Source: Anisus vortex | Taxonomy: Eukaryota; Mollusca; Gastropoda; Planorbidae | Direction: 5' to 3' | Assembly: GCA_949126835.1 (NCBI GenBank) | Contig: OX421495.1 | Location: 28,397,721-28,461,720, forward strand | Length of the DNA: 64,000 nucleotides | Part shown: piece by piece, positions 1 through 11,105 of the stretch | Numbering within the stretch: the first letter of the stretch is position 1 | Layout of the letters: each line of letters opens with the position of its first letter | Position numbers and translations under genes: made by a program | Notes under the pieces: model-generated | The model's database searches: none | Told to the model about the DNA's origin: nothing | What the model saw: the letters and a program-made list of their open reading frames with translations, nothing else

Positions 1-1599
1 TCACTTACGCTTTTTAAGCTTCAAAACTAAAAACAGTCGTGCACCGCCAGGACTCTCTCAGCAACTCAAGTGCCTAAACTAGAAAATGTCCCCTCACAAA
101 CTGAGTATTATTTTAGCGTAGTGATCCTTAAACAAACCTAAGTAAAGGGTCGTTCACATGGGCCTCGCACTTTGGCACGTAACACATTTATAATGAAACA
201 CATGTTATAAATCATATAGTCCGCATATTCTCACTGTGGTGTCCTTTTCATTTCTTCTTACTTCCCATTGTTAACTTTCCACCAGTCAGTAAACTACGAT
301 TTCAAAGCATCACTTCTTCATGCATGACACACATTATTCGTCCCCACAAACCTTGATATATATGCATATATATTTGCCAAAGTTTGTATAACGCTCAAAT
401 ATACATGGGCTAAAGCTTGGCTGCAACTAGCAGTCAATGACGAGAAGAAAACCGATACAACGATTGAAGCCGAATTATCTAATAAAATTATATGGGACCG
501 TTAGGACGACTGGAACATCAACTAGGCCATATCCGGCCTAAAAAGGGGACTTTGATTTATTTGTTTGATAAAATCATAGATTGAGTTGATGGAAAGAATT
601 TTTTTTTAATGAAATTTTTTATTGATTTTGAACACCAAGTTTACGAGCGGGTAAAATTGTTTGAATCAATAGACTTGTGTATTTCAATAGGCCTAGGCAT
701 AATGCAAAGAAAATTATCACTATTTCATCTTTCGTTCAAGTTTCAAAATATTTACTACATTAATTTGCCATTGCTTGACTAATTATAAATTATGTCCAAA
801 AAATTATTTCACGGCTTTCTATTTCATAAATGTTTTTTTATTAAAACTAAATTAACAAACTAACCCATAAAAACAAAGTTTTTATTATACTCCCTTTCTT
901 TGTAAACTAAGTTTATATTTAATTTATATTTTGTTAGATTAAAATAAATATAAGTATAAACTATACCTTATGAATTTCCACGCTAAATTTTTGCACATCC
1001 TTTTTTTTTTCTAGCTTTGGTCCGCAAAAAACATAAAAAGATACATTGTGTCGTTTTCATTCTATTTATTTCGTAAAAACGAACATATCCGAAAATTGTA
1101 TTTACTTCCGTCTCTTCCGGTAGAGGCAGCCATAATTTACGTGAAATATACTCTTCGATTCGCAAATTGGCCGAAAGAATTCGTGACTATTCCAAAGGCT
1201 ATATTGCTGAAAATTTGACAGAATGTATTGTTAATCGAAACAAGTCTGCTGCCCAAGTTTCAGCTCGATTGGACGGCGGGAAGTGGTTGAAAAATCGATG
1301 CAAAGTTTTGCTAACAATCAAACATCCAAGCAACCAACCAACCAAGCAGACAGACAGTGCAAGTTAAAAGAAAGGGAGTAAAAAAAGAAAGGCAAAATGT
1401 AATCAGATGGCATTGTTAAACTATCCCAAAATTTGGGGGGCAGAAGTGAGAATTTAGGATTGTCTAGCTTGCTCACCCAATTCTGAGTTAAGGTACTTAG
1501 GCAAACTGTATTACAAAATGTTTTTACAAATTTTTCAAATTATTTCATCCAAGCTGTATAATAAATATTCTAAAAGATTGTTATATAGTATTTAACAAA
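1..1599. other. AT-rich non-coding stretch
   Basis: No recognisable gene. Two short overlapping frames near 983-1367 (plus from 1167, minus to 1165) have no family resemblance. On the minus strand an ATG in a good context (ATTATGGCTGCC, near 1130) follows no detectable promoter and its frame closes after 23 codons. Two CCGGAAG/CGGAAG (ETS-like) words lie at about 1106-1122, which is too little to call a promoter. Confidence 0.5.
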
Positions 1600-2035
1600 A
1601 ATTCAATATTGTTTAAAAAGATGTTTTAATAATGTTTTAAAGGTGTATTCAATACCGTTTTAAAAGGTGAATTTTTAAATGTTTTCAAGGTGTATTCAAT
1701 AATTTTTAAAGGTGTATTCAATAATGTTTTCAAGGTGTATTCAATAATGTTTCCAAGGTGTATTCAATAATGTTTCAAAGGTGTATTCAATACTGTTTTA
1801 AAGGTGTATTTAAAAATGTTTTAAGGGTGTATTCAATAATGTTTTAAAGGTGTATTCAATAATATTTCAATGTGTATTCAATACCGTTTTTAATGTGTAT
1901 TTAATAATGTTTAAAAGGTGTATTCAATACCGTTTTTAAGGTGTATTTAATAATGTTTCAACGTGTAGTCAATATTGTTATGAAGATGTATACAATAATG
2001 TTTGTAGGATGTAGGCAATAATATATTTAAATGTG
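1600..2035. repeat. Degenerate ~24-bp minisatellite
   Basis: About 17-18 imperfect copies of a unit of about 24 bp built on the words GGTGTATTCAATA and ATGTTTTAAA. Units differ by substitutions (ATTCAATACCG against ATTCAATAATG) and by short T/A indels, and the array decays at both ends. An old, unhomogenised tandem array with no coding potential. Confidence 0.9.
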
Positions 2036-2822
2036 TGTGGAGATAGGGAAGAACAATTAATGAGTAATGTAATTAAAATTAATTTGTAATGAATCATTAT
2101 TTTACGCCATGAACATGCCTATTATTAGAAAAAAAAGAGACTAGGAATTCAGGAAAAAAACGTCTTTTAAAATTGTGTTTATATAATTACTCCTTTATCA
2201 GAACGCCGTGTAGTTAGGCGTTCGTGGGGATCAGGAAATTTGTGTACAAAGACGGCTTCGTATACCCATGTGCCAATCATGAGCTCATGCTTGTAAACAA
2301 ATGCAGGTGAAAGTTATACGAAACATGACCTGGGGGAGGTGAAATTAATTTGTGTATGTAATCAAAAAAGGGGTGGGGTTTAAGGTTTTATGTAAACTTT
2401 GAATGTTTTTTGTATAGCTTGGAGCTATGACAAGGTAACCGAAAAAAGACTTATTAATAGACAGCGGTAGTCACTAATTTGAATGAAACTTTTTTTTCCA
2501 TTAAAATCCTTTTGCTTAAGTAATATCTTAAGAAAAAATTGCCTCGCTTGAAAATAGTAGCATTGTAATTACAACCTTTTAATTTGTTAGGAAGATTTTC
2601 CACTCCTTTAACATACTTAAAATGCAACATTAACAAAATATTAACGGTAATCATGTCGAATTTTAGAGTTTTAATAAATACAGTTTATGGATAAGATAAA
2701 CAATATTTTAATATTTAATATACCGTACATAAAAAGGGTAGATAATGGGCACATGATATAAGCGAACATCTTAAACAGATAATAAAAAGCTGTATTGTAC
2801 ACTCTATTGCGTAGAACGCAAT
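2036..2822. other. Non-coding stretch, nothing recognised
   Basis: AT-rich sequence with a short minus-strand frame (2454-2654) that resembles no family. A perfect 7-bp inverted repeat with 3-nt loop (ATTGCGT/ACGCAAT) sits at about 2807-2823, immediately before the LINE tail. Confidence 0.5.
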
Positions 2823-2872
2823 AATCTTCTTTATAGAAGGAGCGTCTGTAATATATAAGATAACCAGATTAT
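2823..2872 (+). mobile_element. Extreme 3' end of a CR1/L2-like LINE
   Basis: The segment ATCTTCTTTATAGAAGGAGC followed by GTCTGTAAT and an ATAAGATAA tail is the same 3' terminus found at 55998-56050 (plus) and 5440-5475 (minus), where it follows RT C-terminal coding sequence. Only about 35-50 bp are present here, so this would be a severely 5'-truncated insertion of that family. Confidence 0.65.
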
Positions 2873-2956
2873 AGGATTACCCAAAACAAACAAAAAATAT
2901 AATGTAATAAAGCGTTATATTTTTATGAATTAAAATACAACAACACATAATCAAAG

Positions 2957-3190
2957 TAAATCATCATCATCATCAAACCCTTGACTGTTGTATTGTTGGT
3001 GGAGAGCAAATGGACACCTCAGTCATCTTTCTCCATTTTTGCCATTCCTTAGCAGCTGTCAATAGTTCATGCATTTGCAGCTTTGTCCAATTTCTTATCT
3101 TGTCAAACCAGCATTTCCGCTGTCGACCTCTCCGACGTCCACCCTCTACAGTGCCTTGGATGATGGTTTTTGGCAGATTATTAAACTGCA
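2957..3190 (-). pseudogene. LINE RT C-terminal tail with (GAT)n 3' end, fragment A
   Basis: Reading the minus strand, the frame gives KTIIQGTVEGGRRRGRQRKC followed by W-rich tail sequence (WFDKIRNWTKLQM), the usual C-terminus of a class of metazoan non-LTR retrotransposon polymerases. A CAT/ATG trinucleotide tract at 2963-2978 is the element's 3' microsatellite tail. The 5' side ends abruptly near 3185, so the polymerase body is missing. It lies head-to-head with fragment B. Not a functional gene. Confidence 0.85.
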
Positions 3191-3787
3191 ATGCTGTGAT
3201 TCAGAAATTCTAGCAACGATTGGGACAGCATTGCCGACAATAGCTCGCCTAAACAGAATCCGGACCAGCAAAAGCATTATTAGTCTCCCAACAAAGCTCA
3301 GTCTTTACAGAACCCTTGTGAAAACCATTGTTCTCTACGGATGTGAGATCTTGGCTCTGCTAGCAGCCACTGAAAACTAGTTGCAGGTATTCGAAAATAA
3401 ATGCATGAGAAAAATCATTCGAATATTCTATCTAAAACACTGGACTGATGAATATGTCTGGGACAGAATATCCTCAATTGCAGCCCCTCAAGAAAACATT
3501 ATGGCAACAATCAAACGGCGCAAACTGACATGGTTCGGTCATGTGTTGCGACACAAAAGCCTGACAAAAACAATCCTCCAGGGCACGGTGGAAGGTGGGA
3601 GTAGGAGAGGCCGTCAGCGGAGTTGCTGGTTCGACAACGTAAAGTATTGGACAGGGCTACAGTTGACTCAATTATTGACAACCGCTCAAGATAGGCAAAA
3701 GTGAAGAAAGTTGACTGCTGAGGTGTCCATTCGCTACCCCAAAGACCACAACGGTCATAAGATTGATTAGGATGATGATGATGATGA
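3191..3787 (+). pseudogene. LINE RT thumb and C-terminus with (GAT)n tail, fragment B
   Basis: The plus strand encodes YRTLVKTIVLYGCE, then a stop at about 3378 where related elements continue, then FENKCMRKIIR, YVWDRISS, TIKRRKLTWFGHV and ILQGTVEGGSRRGRQRSCWF. These are the thumb and terminal domain of the same polymerase type as fragment A. A second stop cuts the last residues (after AQDRQK). The segment ends in six GAT repeats at 3770-3787. The family polymerase is many hundreds of residues; only about 170 are here. A and B therefore form an imperfect inverted pair of the same 3' end. Confidence 0.88.
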
Positions 3788-4215
3788 AATTATGTTTTCG
3801 CGTTGGTGTTGTAGGTGTTTTTCTACGATCAAGTGACAGTTTAGAATCTGCTCAATTTTACTTCAGCCTGATCTGAAACCTGCCTGTTCTTCTGGCAGTA
3901 ATTCCTCAGCCACAGGTTTAAGTCTATTGAAGATAATTGATATGGTGGCTGATGAGGCTAATTGTACTGTTATTATGGCATTGTTTTTATATCGCCTATC
4001 TTGGGCAGTAATATTATGAGTGACTAGGGTCTATGCCTTGGGCCATTTTTTATTTTCCCATATCTTCTGGCAGGTTGTTGTGTTTTAGTCACCGCTACAC
4101 CCCCATGTTTCAACAGTTAAGCAGGAATGTTGTCAATCCCAGGAGACTTGTTCCCCTTTAAACTTCGTACTGCTTCTTCGACCTCATTTGGCGGTACTGG
4201 TAATTTGTCCAACAA
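3788..4215 (-). pseudogene. LINE RT finger domain, fragment C (inverted)
   Basis: On the minus strand: VEEAVRSLKGNKSPGIDNIP, LLKHGG, a frame break, ITAEQAGFR-like sequence (EEQAGFRSG) and CHLIVEKHLQHQRE. These are the N-terminal RT motifs (the NKSPGxDxIPAE finger and the QAGFR block) of the same LINE type as fragments A and B. The frame is broken by several stops. The sequence stops at LQHQRE exactly where the (GAT)n tail of fragment B begins, so the catalytic palm is absent. Confidence 0.85.
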
Positions 4216-4560
4216 TTATACCGATAATTACACACCTCGGTGCACCAAAGAAAATATGTGTTACTAAATTGGTAATTCGCTTCCCATTATTACTTTAAAT
4301 CAAATTACATTGTATAATGACGGGTCATCAAACAAAATCACTTTAATTTCAATTTAAATGGTTGAGTTCAATAAATGGACATCAATGTATTTAGATGTCT
4401 AAGGCCGTTAAGGCTGGGCATAAGAACAGTTACTCCTTAAAGGGCCAGTCTTGCCATCAGCCTTCTTCTCTAGACAAAGTGAAACTGTGTGTAGGACTAA
4501 ACAATATTGACTGCCTGCCCTGTTTTTTCTCACGTCAACCAGACAAGGGTGTATTGCTCT
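4216..4560. other. Non-coding stretch, nothing recognised
   Basis: AT-rich sequence between the LINE composite and the 70-bp array. A 105-codon plus frame starting at 4395 runs from here into the array and is a repeat artefact. Confidence 0.5.
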
Positions 4561-5398
4561 ATGGTCGTGTAGGCCTAGAAAACGTTTGTCAGTCTATTGT
4601 TCCTATTTCAACAACAATTCTTTCAATTCTTCCAACGTGTAGGCCTATAAAACGTTTGTCAGTCTATTGTTCCTATTTCAACCACAATTCTTTCAATTCT
4701 TCCAAAGTGTAGGCCTATAAAACGTTTGTCAGTCTATTGTTCCTATTTCAACCACAATTCTTTCAATTCTTCCAACGTGCAGGCCTATAAAACGTTTGTC
4801 AGTCTATTGTTCCTATTTCAACCACAATTCTATCAATTCTTCCAACGTGTAGGCCTATAAAACGTTTGTCAGTCTATTGTTCCTATTTCAACAACAATTC
4901 TTTCAATTCTTCCAACGTGTAGGCCTATAAAACGTTTGTCAGTCTACTGTTCCTATTTTAACAACAATTCTATCAATTCTTCCAACGTGTAGGCCTATAA
5001 AACGTTTGTCAGTCTATTGTTCCTATTTCAACCACAATTCTATCAATTCTTCCAACGTGTAGGCCTATAAAACGTTTGTCAGTCTATTGTTCCTATTTCA
5101 ACCACAATTATATCAATTCTTACAACGTGTAGGCCTATAAAACGTTTGTCAGTCTATTGTTCCTATTTCAACAACAATTCTTTCAATTCTTCCAACGTGT
5201 AGGCCTATAAAACGTTTGTCAGTCTATTGTTCCTATTTCAACAACAATTCTTTCAATTCTTCCAACGTGTAGGCCTATAAAACGTTTGTCAGTATATTGT
5301 TCCTATTTCAACAACAATTCTTTCAATTCTTCCAACGTGTAGGCCTATAAAACGTTTGTCAGTCTATTGTTCCTATTTCAACAACAATTCTTTCAATC
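4561..5398. repeat. 70-bp minisatellite, 12 copies with exact period
   Basis: The word AGGCCTATAAAACGTTTGTC (AGGCCTAGAA in the first copy) starts at 4571 and then every 70 bp (4641, 4711, 4781, 4851, 4921, 4991, 5061, 5131, 5201, 5271, 5341) with no indel. Units differ by a few substitutions, e.g. CAACAACAATTC against CAACCACAATTC and TTTCAATTC against TATCAATTC. The strict period with only point changes indicates homogenisation by unequal exchange or conversion. Confidence 0.97.
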
Positions 5399-5424
5399 CG
5401 TTTTCCTCTTTACCTTTCATTTTA

Positions 5425-5692
5425 TATCTTATCTGACCTATATATTACAGACGCTCTTTCTATAAAGAAAATGTTTGTGTCTAACGCACATCCTTGGTTT
5501 GAGTCTAGTCATTCTAGTCCTGCATTTCTAATAGTGTTTTAAATGATTTTAAGTTACAGGTTTTCCTGATTTGTTTAGGTAACCCATTGCATGCCCGGAT
5601 GCCACTTGGAAAGAATGATTATTTATTCTTCTCGCATAGGGGATCAGGAAAGTGTTTTTGTCCTCATGTTTTTTTAAAGTGTCTCTGCGTGA
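5425..5692 (-). mobile_element. CR1/L2-like LINE 3' end, 5'-truncated
   Basis: The minus strand reads KNTFLIPYARR then frame-broken sequence equivalent to the SFFPSGIRAWN-type block, and ends in the TTTATAGAAAGAGCGTCTGT terminus and an AGATAAGATA tail (plus 5425-5445). It aligns base by base with the plus-strand fragment at 55765-56062, so both are copies of one family. Several stops; only the last 70 or so codons of the polymerase are kept. Confidence 0.82.
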
Positions 5693-6162
5693 TCAATCAT
5701 GCGTATCTCAAGTTATTTGGCTTTAAAATTGTTTAGATATTTCCAAATGATGAACCTTGTCCTCTTTCTATTATATAATATCTATGCAGAAACATCAATA
5801 TTTTTGAAGCCATTTATTTTATTATCTTATATTTCTTATGTTTTGTGTCTTACAGACACAGTCTACAGATTATACAGATAATAAAACAATGGGCAAATTG
5901 TTATATTTTATATTGGGTGCCACAAAATGTATTTTTTCAATAAATATGTAAATAAGTATTTTTTTAAATTGCCCTAGGAAATTTGCAAATAAAAGGTCTG
6001 TTATGTCTAATTTACCGGACATAAAATAAAGAAAATATTAAAAACAAATAATTAAGTTATGAATTTTTAAGGTATCACGAACAAAGATTATTGAGATTAA
6101 AATATTGGCTTTTTAAAATCTGCCACCTAAATTTAAAAAAATAAAAAAATAAAGGAAAACGT
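5693..6162. other. Non-coding stretch, nothing recognised
   Basis: AT-rich; a 60-codon plus frame at 5699 is leucine/tyrosine-rich and resembles no family I know. Confidence 0.5.
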
Positions 6163-6420
6163 TATGAATACTGTAAAAATAAAGACTACTGTACATTTCT
6201 TGTGAATACTGTAAATAAAGACTACTGTACATTCCTTGTGAATACTGTAAATAAAGACTACTGTACATTCCTTGTGAATACTGTAAATAAAGACTACTGT
6301 ACATTCCTTGTGAATACTGTAAATAAAGACTACTGTACATTCCTTATGAATACTGTAAAAAAAGACTACTGTATATTCCTTATGAATACTGTAAATAAAG
6401 ACTACTGTACATCCCTTATG
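6163..6420. repeat. 36-bp minisatellite, ~7 copies
   Basis: Tandem copies of a unit of 36 bp containing TGAATACTGTAAATAAAGAC and TACTGTACATTCCTT. Because 36 is a multiple of three, frames on both strands stay open (6113-6340 minus, 6202-6453 plus) and translate to 12-residue repeats; these are not genes. First and last units are divergent, the central four nearly identical. Confidence 0.95.
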
Positions 6421-6639
6421 TATACTATGTCGGTTGACAATCTGGTGAATTGACTGCAGGACAAGCAGGCCTCTTTAATTTATTTATGCTATGGAGTTAC
6501 TATACAGTGACTATACACTTTAATGTATACTCCGAAGTAACCACATAATAGAAATAGAACTGTTTTGTGGAAGTAACTATACACACGTAAGAGTGATTTT
6601 TCTGTTGCAATTAAAATTGTCTCATCAGTTCACATAGAG

Positions 6640-6845
6640 TTATTTATTTATATATTTTTTTGGCCAGGAGAGTATTTATGTTTATAGTTATTTATTATGA
6701 CCTAATAAAATATTATTATGATTTCGTGTAGATTCTTCGACTTTCTAGTACGTATTTTCTCTTGCATTTGGATAACTTCGGGAAAATCCATTTTTTTTTT
6801 CTTTCTGCACCAAAATCTATATAAGCACATATTAAAGTCTAATGC
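6640..6845 (-). repeat. Dispersed repeat, copy 1 (pair with 33.6 kb)
   Basis: The reverse complement contains TATATAGATTTTGGTGCAGA, TGGATTTTCCCGAAG and a downstream CATAATAAAT block in the same order and spacing as the plus strand at 33650-33800. No coding continuity between the copies. A dispersed repeat of unknown class, perhaps a MITE or a retroelement tail. Confidence 0.7.
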
Positions 6846-7984
6846 GGTTTGTTGTTGATTTTTGGCTTAGTGAAGTTGAATTATTGTACGTACGTTCAAG
6901 CATTTAATTCTGCTTTAAAGATTCATCGAGTGGCTTTTGATTAGACTGAACAGAATCATGAACAGACAACATACGACACATGGATTCGTAACATCATGCA
7001 CATTCTTGAAATAGTCTGGCATTTCTTATTTATAGGCTACTCTTAATGTACAGTCGTTATATATTCATTAGAGATACTAAACTTTATGTGCGTATAAAAT
7101 AAACTATCCTTTATGCTTTAATATGTACTTTAAAATCGTTAGATTCTCTGCATCTTCTACACTAAGTCAATATATTATACATTTTAAAGTAAAACGCCCA
7201 TACGCATCGAATAAACTTATCTCTGTATGTAAAAAGCGTCTATAACATATATGATAAGGAGATATTTAATTTACATTGTCTTTGTATTATCTATAGCCTA
7301 CAGTATGAACGTCTATTACATTGACTGGTTCTTATGAATATTATAGGCTACTATAAACTTGTATCTACGGATCGAAGGCAATGAAGCAGTGATCTCTTGT
7401 TTATATCTGACTTGGATGAGTTGTGTGCTGTAGAACCTTTGTGTGAGCTTATCCTTTATCAGCCTACAAACACTGGTAGCTTGAGTTTATGCTTAGTGTT
7501 AATTCAGACATAAACTATTTTAAAAATAGTTTGTCTTAAGAAACTAGCCTGTACTCATAAGTATAAAATCTATAAATATTCTTATACAAGATGTATCAAT
7601 TAGACTTTTTCAAACACTAATTATTCAACTTTCAAAAGCTGTCTAACTAAAAGGACTTGTAAAAAAACAACAACAGCTAAAGGAAATAACAACAGAAGAA
7701 AGAATTTAGCATATGAAAAGCTTGGAACAGAATTCCTGGCCCATTGTTACGCATTATAAAAATTGACATAAAAGATATGTCCGATACTATTCATTATATA
7801 TATTTCCGATAGTATAATTACCATGCGATGGAGGCCACCTTTTTATAAATATTTTTAATTTCCCTTTTTTTTTAAATCTACTTCTTGATATTCCATCTTC
7901 TATAGTTACTAGACTAATCTTTTATCACTTCTACCTTTCTAGAGGTAACAAAGTACTAATTTTCTCACAATTTGCACAAATTAT
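6846..7984. other. Non-coding stretch, nothing recognised
   Basis: AT-rich sequence without a frame longer than about 60 codons and without a recognisable repeat. Confidence 0.5.
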
Positions 7985-8088
7985 AATTGTTATAGTCAAC
8001 AAATATAGTGTTATAACTAGACAACAAATATACTGTTATAGTGGACAACAAATATACTGTTATAGTGGATAACAAATATACTGCTGTA
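7985..8088. repeat. 24-bp short tandem repeat, ~4 copies
   Basis: Four copies of a 24-bp unit containing CAACAAATATACTGTTATAG, diverging towards the left. It ends exactly where a hAT MITE terminus (CAGGGCCATATATAGG) begins. Confidence 0.88.
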
Positions 8089-8435
8089 GCCAGGGCCATA
8101 TATAGGATTGTGGTGGTCCTGCTCCCAAATTTATGTGGAGGCCCCTTGTTGTCTCGACCCTGTCTTTCGACATTGCTTTGTTAGCCTGTGTACAGTGTGG
8201 CTGAATGATAACCAGTAATCCACTCTGTCTGACTGCCAATTTGGCGAGCAACTTAGCATTTCAGTTCATTTAAGTTGCTATTTTAAACACTCATTCATAA
8301 ACAAGTGGCCTACCTAAAGTGTGCCATTTAACAATCAAATACGATTTCTCATTCACAGTATTTGTTGCAGAATTTGCTAGTTCAGTTAAGTCTCTATGCT
8401 AGTGTTTATGACAGTTGTATGCCGCTATAGTGGTG
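8089..8435 (-). mobile_element. hAT-type MITE, copy related to that at 53.46 kb
   Basis: The left end CAGGGCCATATATAGG and the following GTGGTGG...CCCAAATTTATGTGG...CTCGACCCTGTC match, in inverse orientation, the right part of the MITE at 53462-53734. Homology resumes at 8322 (TTTAACAATCAAAT and CATTCACAGTATTTGTT), leaving 8168-8321 as extra sequence absent from the 53-kb copy. The far end near 8435 is degraded and no clear target-site duplication was found, so the boundary is approximate. No coding capacity. Confidence 0.75.
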
Positions 8436-8463
8436 CAATTGCATCGAGTATAACAAAGTTACA

Positions 8464-8605
8464 AATAAATAATAATAATAATATGTTTTTTTTATATAGC
8501 GCTGCAAGCAAACATAATGTAAGCTGAGAGGGCATTTAACATTGTGCAACAAAAACATGCATTGAGCTATTTTTATATGCAAGAACACGTTTATAATTCT
8601 CTAGG
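8464..8605 (-). mobile_element. SINE/LINE 3' tail (TATAGCGCT type), copy 1
   Basis: Contains TATATAGCGCTGCAAGCAAA, CATAATGTAAGCTGAGAGGG and CATTTAACA preceded on the plus strand by an (AAT)n tract, the poly-trinucleotide tail of a minus-strand element. The same arrangement with the same flanks (CCTAGAG...GTTCTT) recurs at 34536-34645. The TATAGCGCT...GCGC core is typical of CR1/L2-type LINE 3' ends and their SINEs. Confidence 0.75.
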
Positions 8606-8854
8606 CTAAATACGTATATATATATTTTAATTACATCAAATGAATATTATATTTTTTTTATTAACAACGGTGAAGGGTAACCAGAAATATATGTTCACAA
8701 AAGATATTAGTGGTATCAATACAAAAAAGATTGACAATGAAAATGATCAAAAACAACATTTAATTTATTAAAATAAAAAAAATTATCATTACTATTACCG
8801 TCATCTTAAAGGGCAAAAATAATATAATAATAGACATCGGTTGCAATATATCTC
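8606..8854. other. Non-coding spacer
   Basis: AT-rich; nothing recognised. Confidence 0.5.
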
Positions 8855-11105
8855 TTAGTAGACTTCAATGCTAGAGTGGAAGGCGACCACTTGGCCTGGA
8901 CCATGGTCTTTTAGGAATGGGCAAGATAAATGAGTATGAACATAGATTACTGGAAATATGCTTCTCACGGGGCGTAAGTGTAAAAAAAAACAACTCTTTC
9001 GTTAAGTGCAAAGATATACACCAAGTCTCTAGGTGACACCCTTGATCGCGCCAATGACATCAGTTGGACCTCATCATCACCAGGCGTGCACAACTTGCTA
9101 GTGTTCTACTCACCTGCAGTTATCATAGTGCCGACTGCGACACGGATCATTCCCTAATGGCCAGCAAGTTACGAATAATGCGAAGGAACCTGCATCACAC
9201 CAAAATTAAGGGACGTCTACGCATAAACACACACTGCATGAAAGACCAAGTGAAAACGCACCTGTTTACGGAAGAATGCATGAAGCCCTCTAAAAAATAA
9301 CTCCAAATGTCACCATTGACTCCAAGTGGTCGCATCTACGCAATAAATGCCAATGGTAAAAAATCCACGAAAACACGTACTGGTTTGATGCCCATTTGGA
9401 CGAAATGAAACCTGTCGCTAAAGCTAAAAAGGAAACCTCTCCTGGCCTACAAGAAAAAGCCTACACCCGACAATCCATAACTGGAGAAAATATCAAGGAC
9501 CAGGCGGAGCAGCTCAAACGCTGGATCAAACACTACCAGAAACTGTATGCCACAGTTAACAGTCTCCAGCACCGCTCTAGAAGACGTTCCTAACATGCAT
9601 CTTATGGAAGAATTAGATGCAATGCAATGCCCTCACAGGAAGTGCTCAGCAAAGCTATCGACTACCTCGCCTGTGTAAAAGCCCATGTGAATGATGGAAT
9701 ACAATAAGAAGCTCAGAAGAATCATAAGGCAGTGTGAATCCAGCCCTTGCATGAGCTTCTAGCCCTCTGCCGGGATCAGGGATATATCCCCCAGGACATG
9801 AAAGATGCAAACATAGTTACACTTTATAAGAATAAGGGCGATAGAAGCGACTGCAAAAGTTATCGCGGCATCTTGCTTCTTAGCATTGTATGAAAGGCTT
9901 TTGCCCACGTCACTCTCACACAGAGATTAGCCTCCCATGTTTATCCAGAGTCACAATATGGTTTTCGGGAGGGTCGGTCTACCATAGACATGGTGTTCTC
10001 CATATGCTACGGCAGATGCAGGAAAAATGCAGAGAGCTGCAGCTGCCACTCTGCATTGTCTTCGTAGACCTGACAAAAGCGTTCGACTTAATCAATCACA
10101 GTGGGCTATTCCAAATCCTGGACAATATTGACTGTCACCCACACCTACTCACCATCATCAAACAGTTTCATGAAATTATGCAGGGCACATTGCGCTTCAA
10201 TTGAGCTACCCCTGAAGCCTTCCCAGTCAGCAGTGGAGTAAAGCAAGGTTGCTTACTTGCACCAACGCTGTTTGCTTCCCCTGTACTTCTCCGATACGCC
10301 TTCAAGTCAGTGATGGATTCTGGATAAACATCAGAGTTGATGGAGGACTAGTAAACACTGCCGGCCTCCGAGCCAAAACCAAGACGACAGAATTTCTCAT
10401 TCACGAGCTGCTTTTTTGTTGATGATACTGGCCTGATATCCGAGACAATGACTAGCCTACAGCTGCTTGTGTCAAGCTTTTTCAAAGCCTGCAAAGAATG
10501 TGGCCTGCAAATAAGCTTAAAAATGACAAATATAATTGCCCAAGACACATGTTCACCTCCTACCATTATCATTGACAACGAAAGCTTGGAGGTTGTGGAC
10601 AGCTTCACCTACTTGGGGTCCAAGGTTTCCAGTTCACTGTCCATTGATGACGAAATAAACATTAGAATCGGCAAGGCAGCTACCATAATTGCTTAACTGA
10701 ATAAACGGGTTTGGGATAACTTTTAAGGTTACGGAGAGGACCAAACTGTGTGTCTACCAGGCCAGCGTCATCAGTACGCTGCTCTATGGAAGTGAGAAAT
10801 GGACCACCTATCCGTCCCATGAGCGAAAGCTAAATAGCTTCCACTTGAGGAGTCTGCGACGGATTCTTGGCATTCAATGGCAGGAAAAAGTGCCCAATAG
10901 CGAGGTCTTGACGCGTGCCAGCGCCCAAAGCATGTTATCAATTGTTAGCGCAGGACGCTTAGATGACTCAGACATGTAAAAAGAATGAGCCCGGGCCGCT
11001 TTCCCAAGGACGTACTATATTGAAAATTAGAAGCTGGAAAGAGGAAAACAGGTCACCCGCGATTCCGATATAAAGATGTCTGTAAGACAGATCTAACGTC
11101 ACACG
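8855..11105 (+). pseudogene. Non-LTR retrotransposon (endonuclease/RT) pseudogene
   Basis: A decayed LINE polyprotein read across three frames. In order: C-terminal endonuclease region (8920-9180: GKINEYEHRLLEICF, then LDLIITRRAQLASV, YHSADCDTDHSL with the conserved SDHxL-like block); linker (9180-9600); RT fingers (9815-9960: LYKNKGDRSDCKSYRGI, YGFREGRSTIDMV); palm motif A at about 10055-10090 (IVFVDLTKAFDLIN); GVKQGCLLAPTLF at 10237-10275; catalytic FVDD at about 10410; thumb (VVDSFTYLGSKVSSS, 10590-10635; STLLYGSEKWTTY; LRSLRRILGIQWQ, 10845-10885); and a C-terminal HPRFRYKDVCKTDL near 11060. There are many stops and frameshifts, so no product. The 5' endonuclease half and 3' UTR are not seen. 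Confidence 0.93.

Noticed and set aside
1096..1131. Promoter/first exon on the minus strand at ATTATGGCTGCC with ETS-like words
   Set aside because: The frame closes after 23 codons and the possible GTAAAT donor is weak; nothing else supports a gene.
4561..5398. CRISPR-like array (regular 70-bp spacing)
   Set aside because: The whole 70-bp unit is repeated; there are no unique spacers, no cas genes, and the DNA is eukaryotic.
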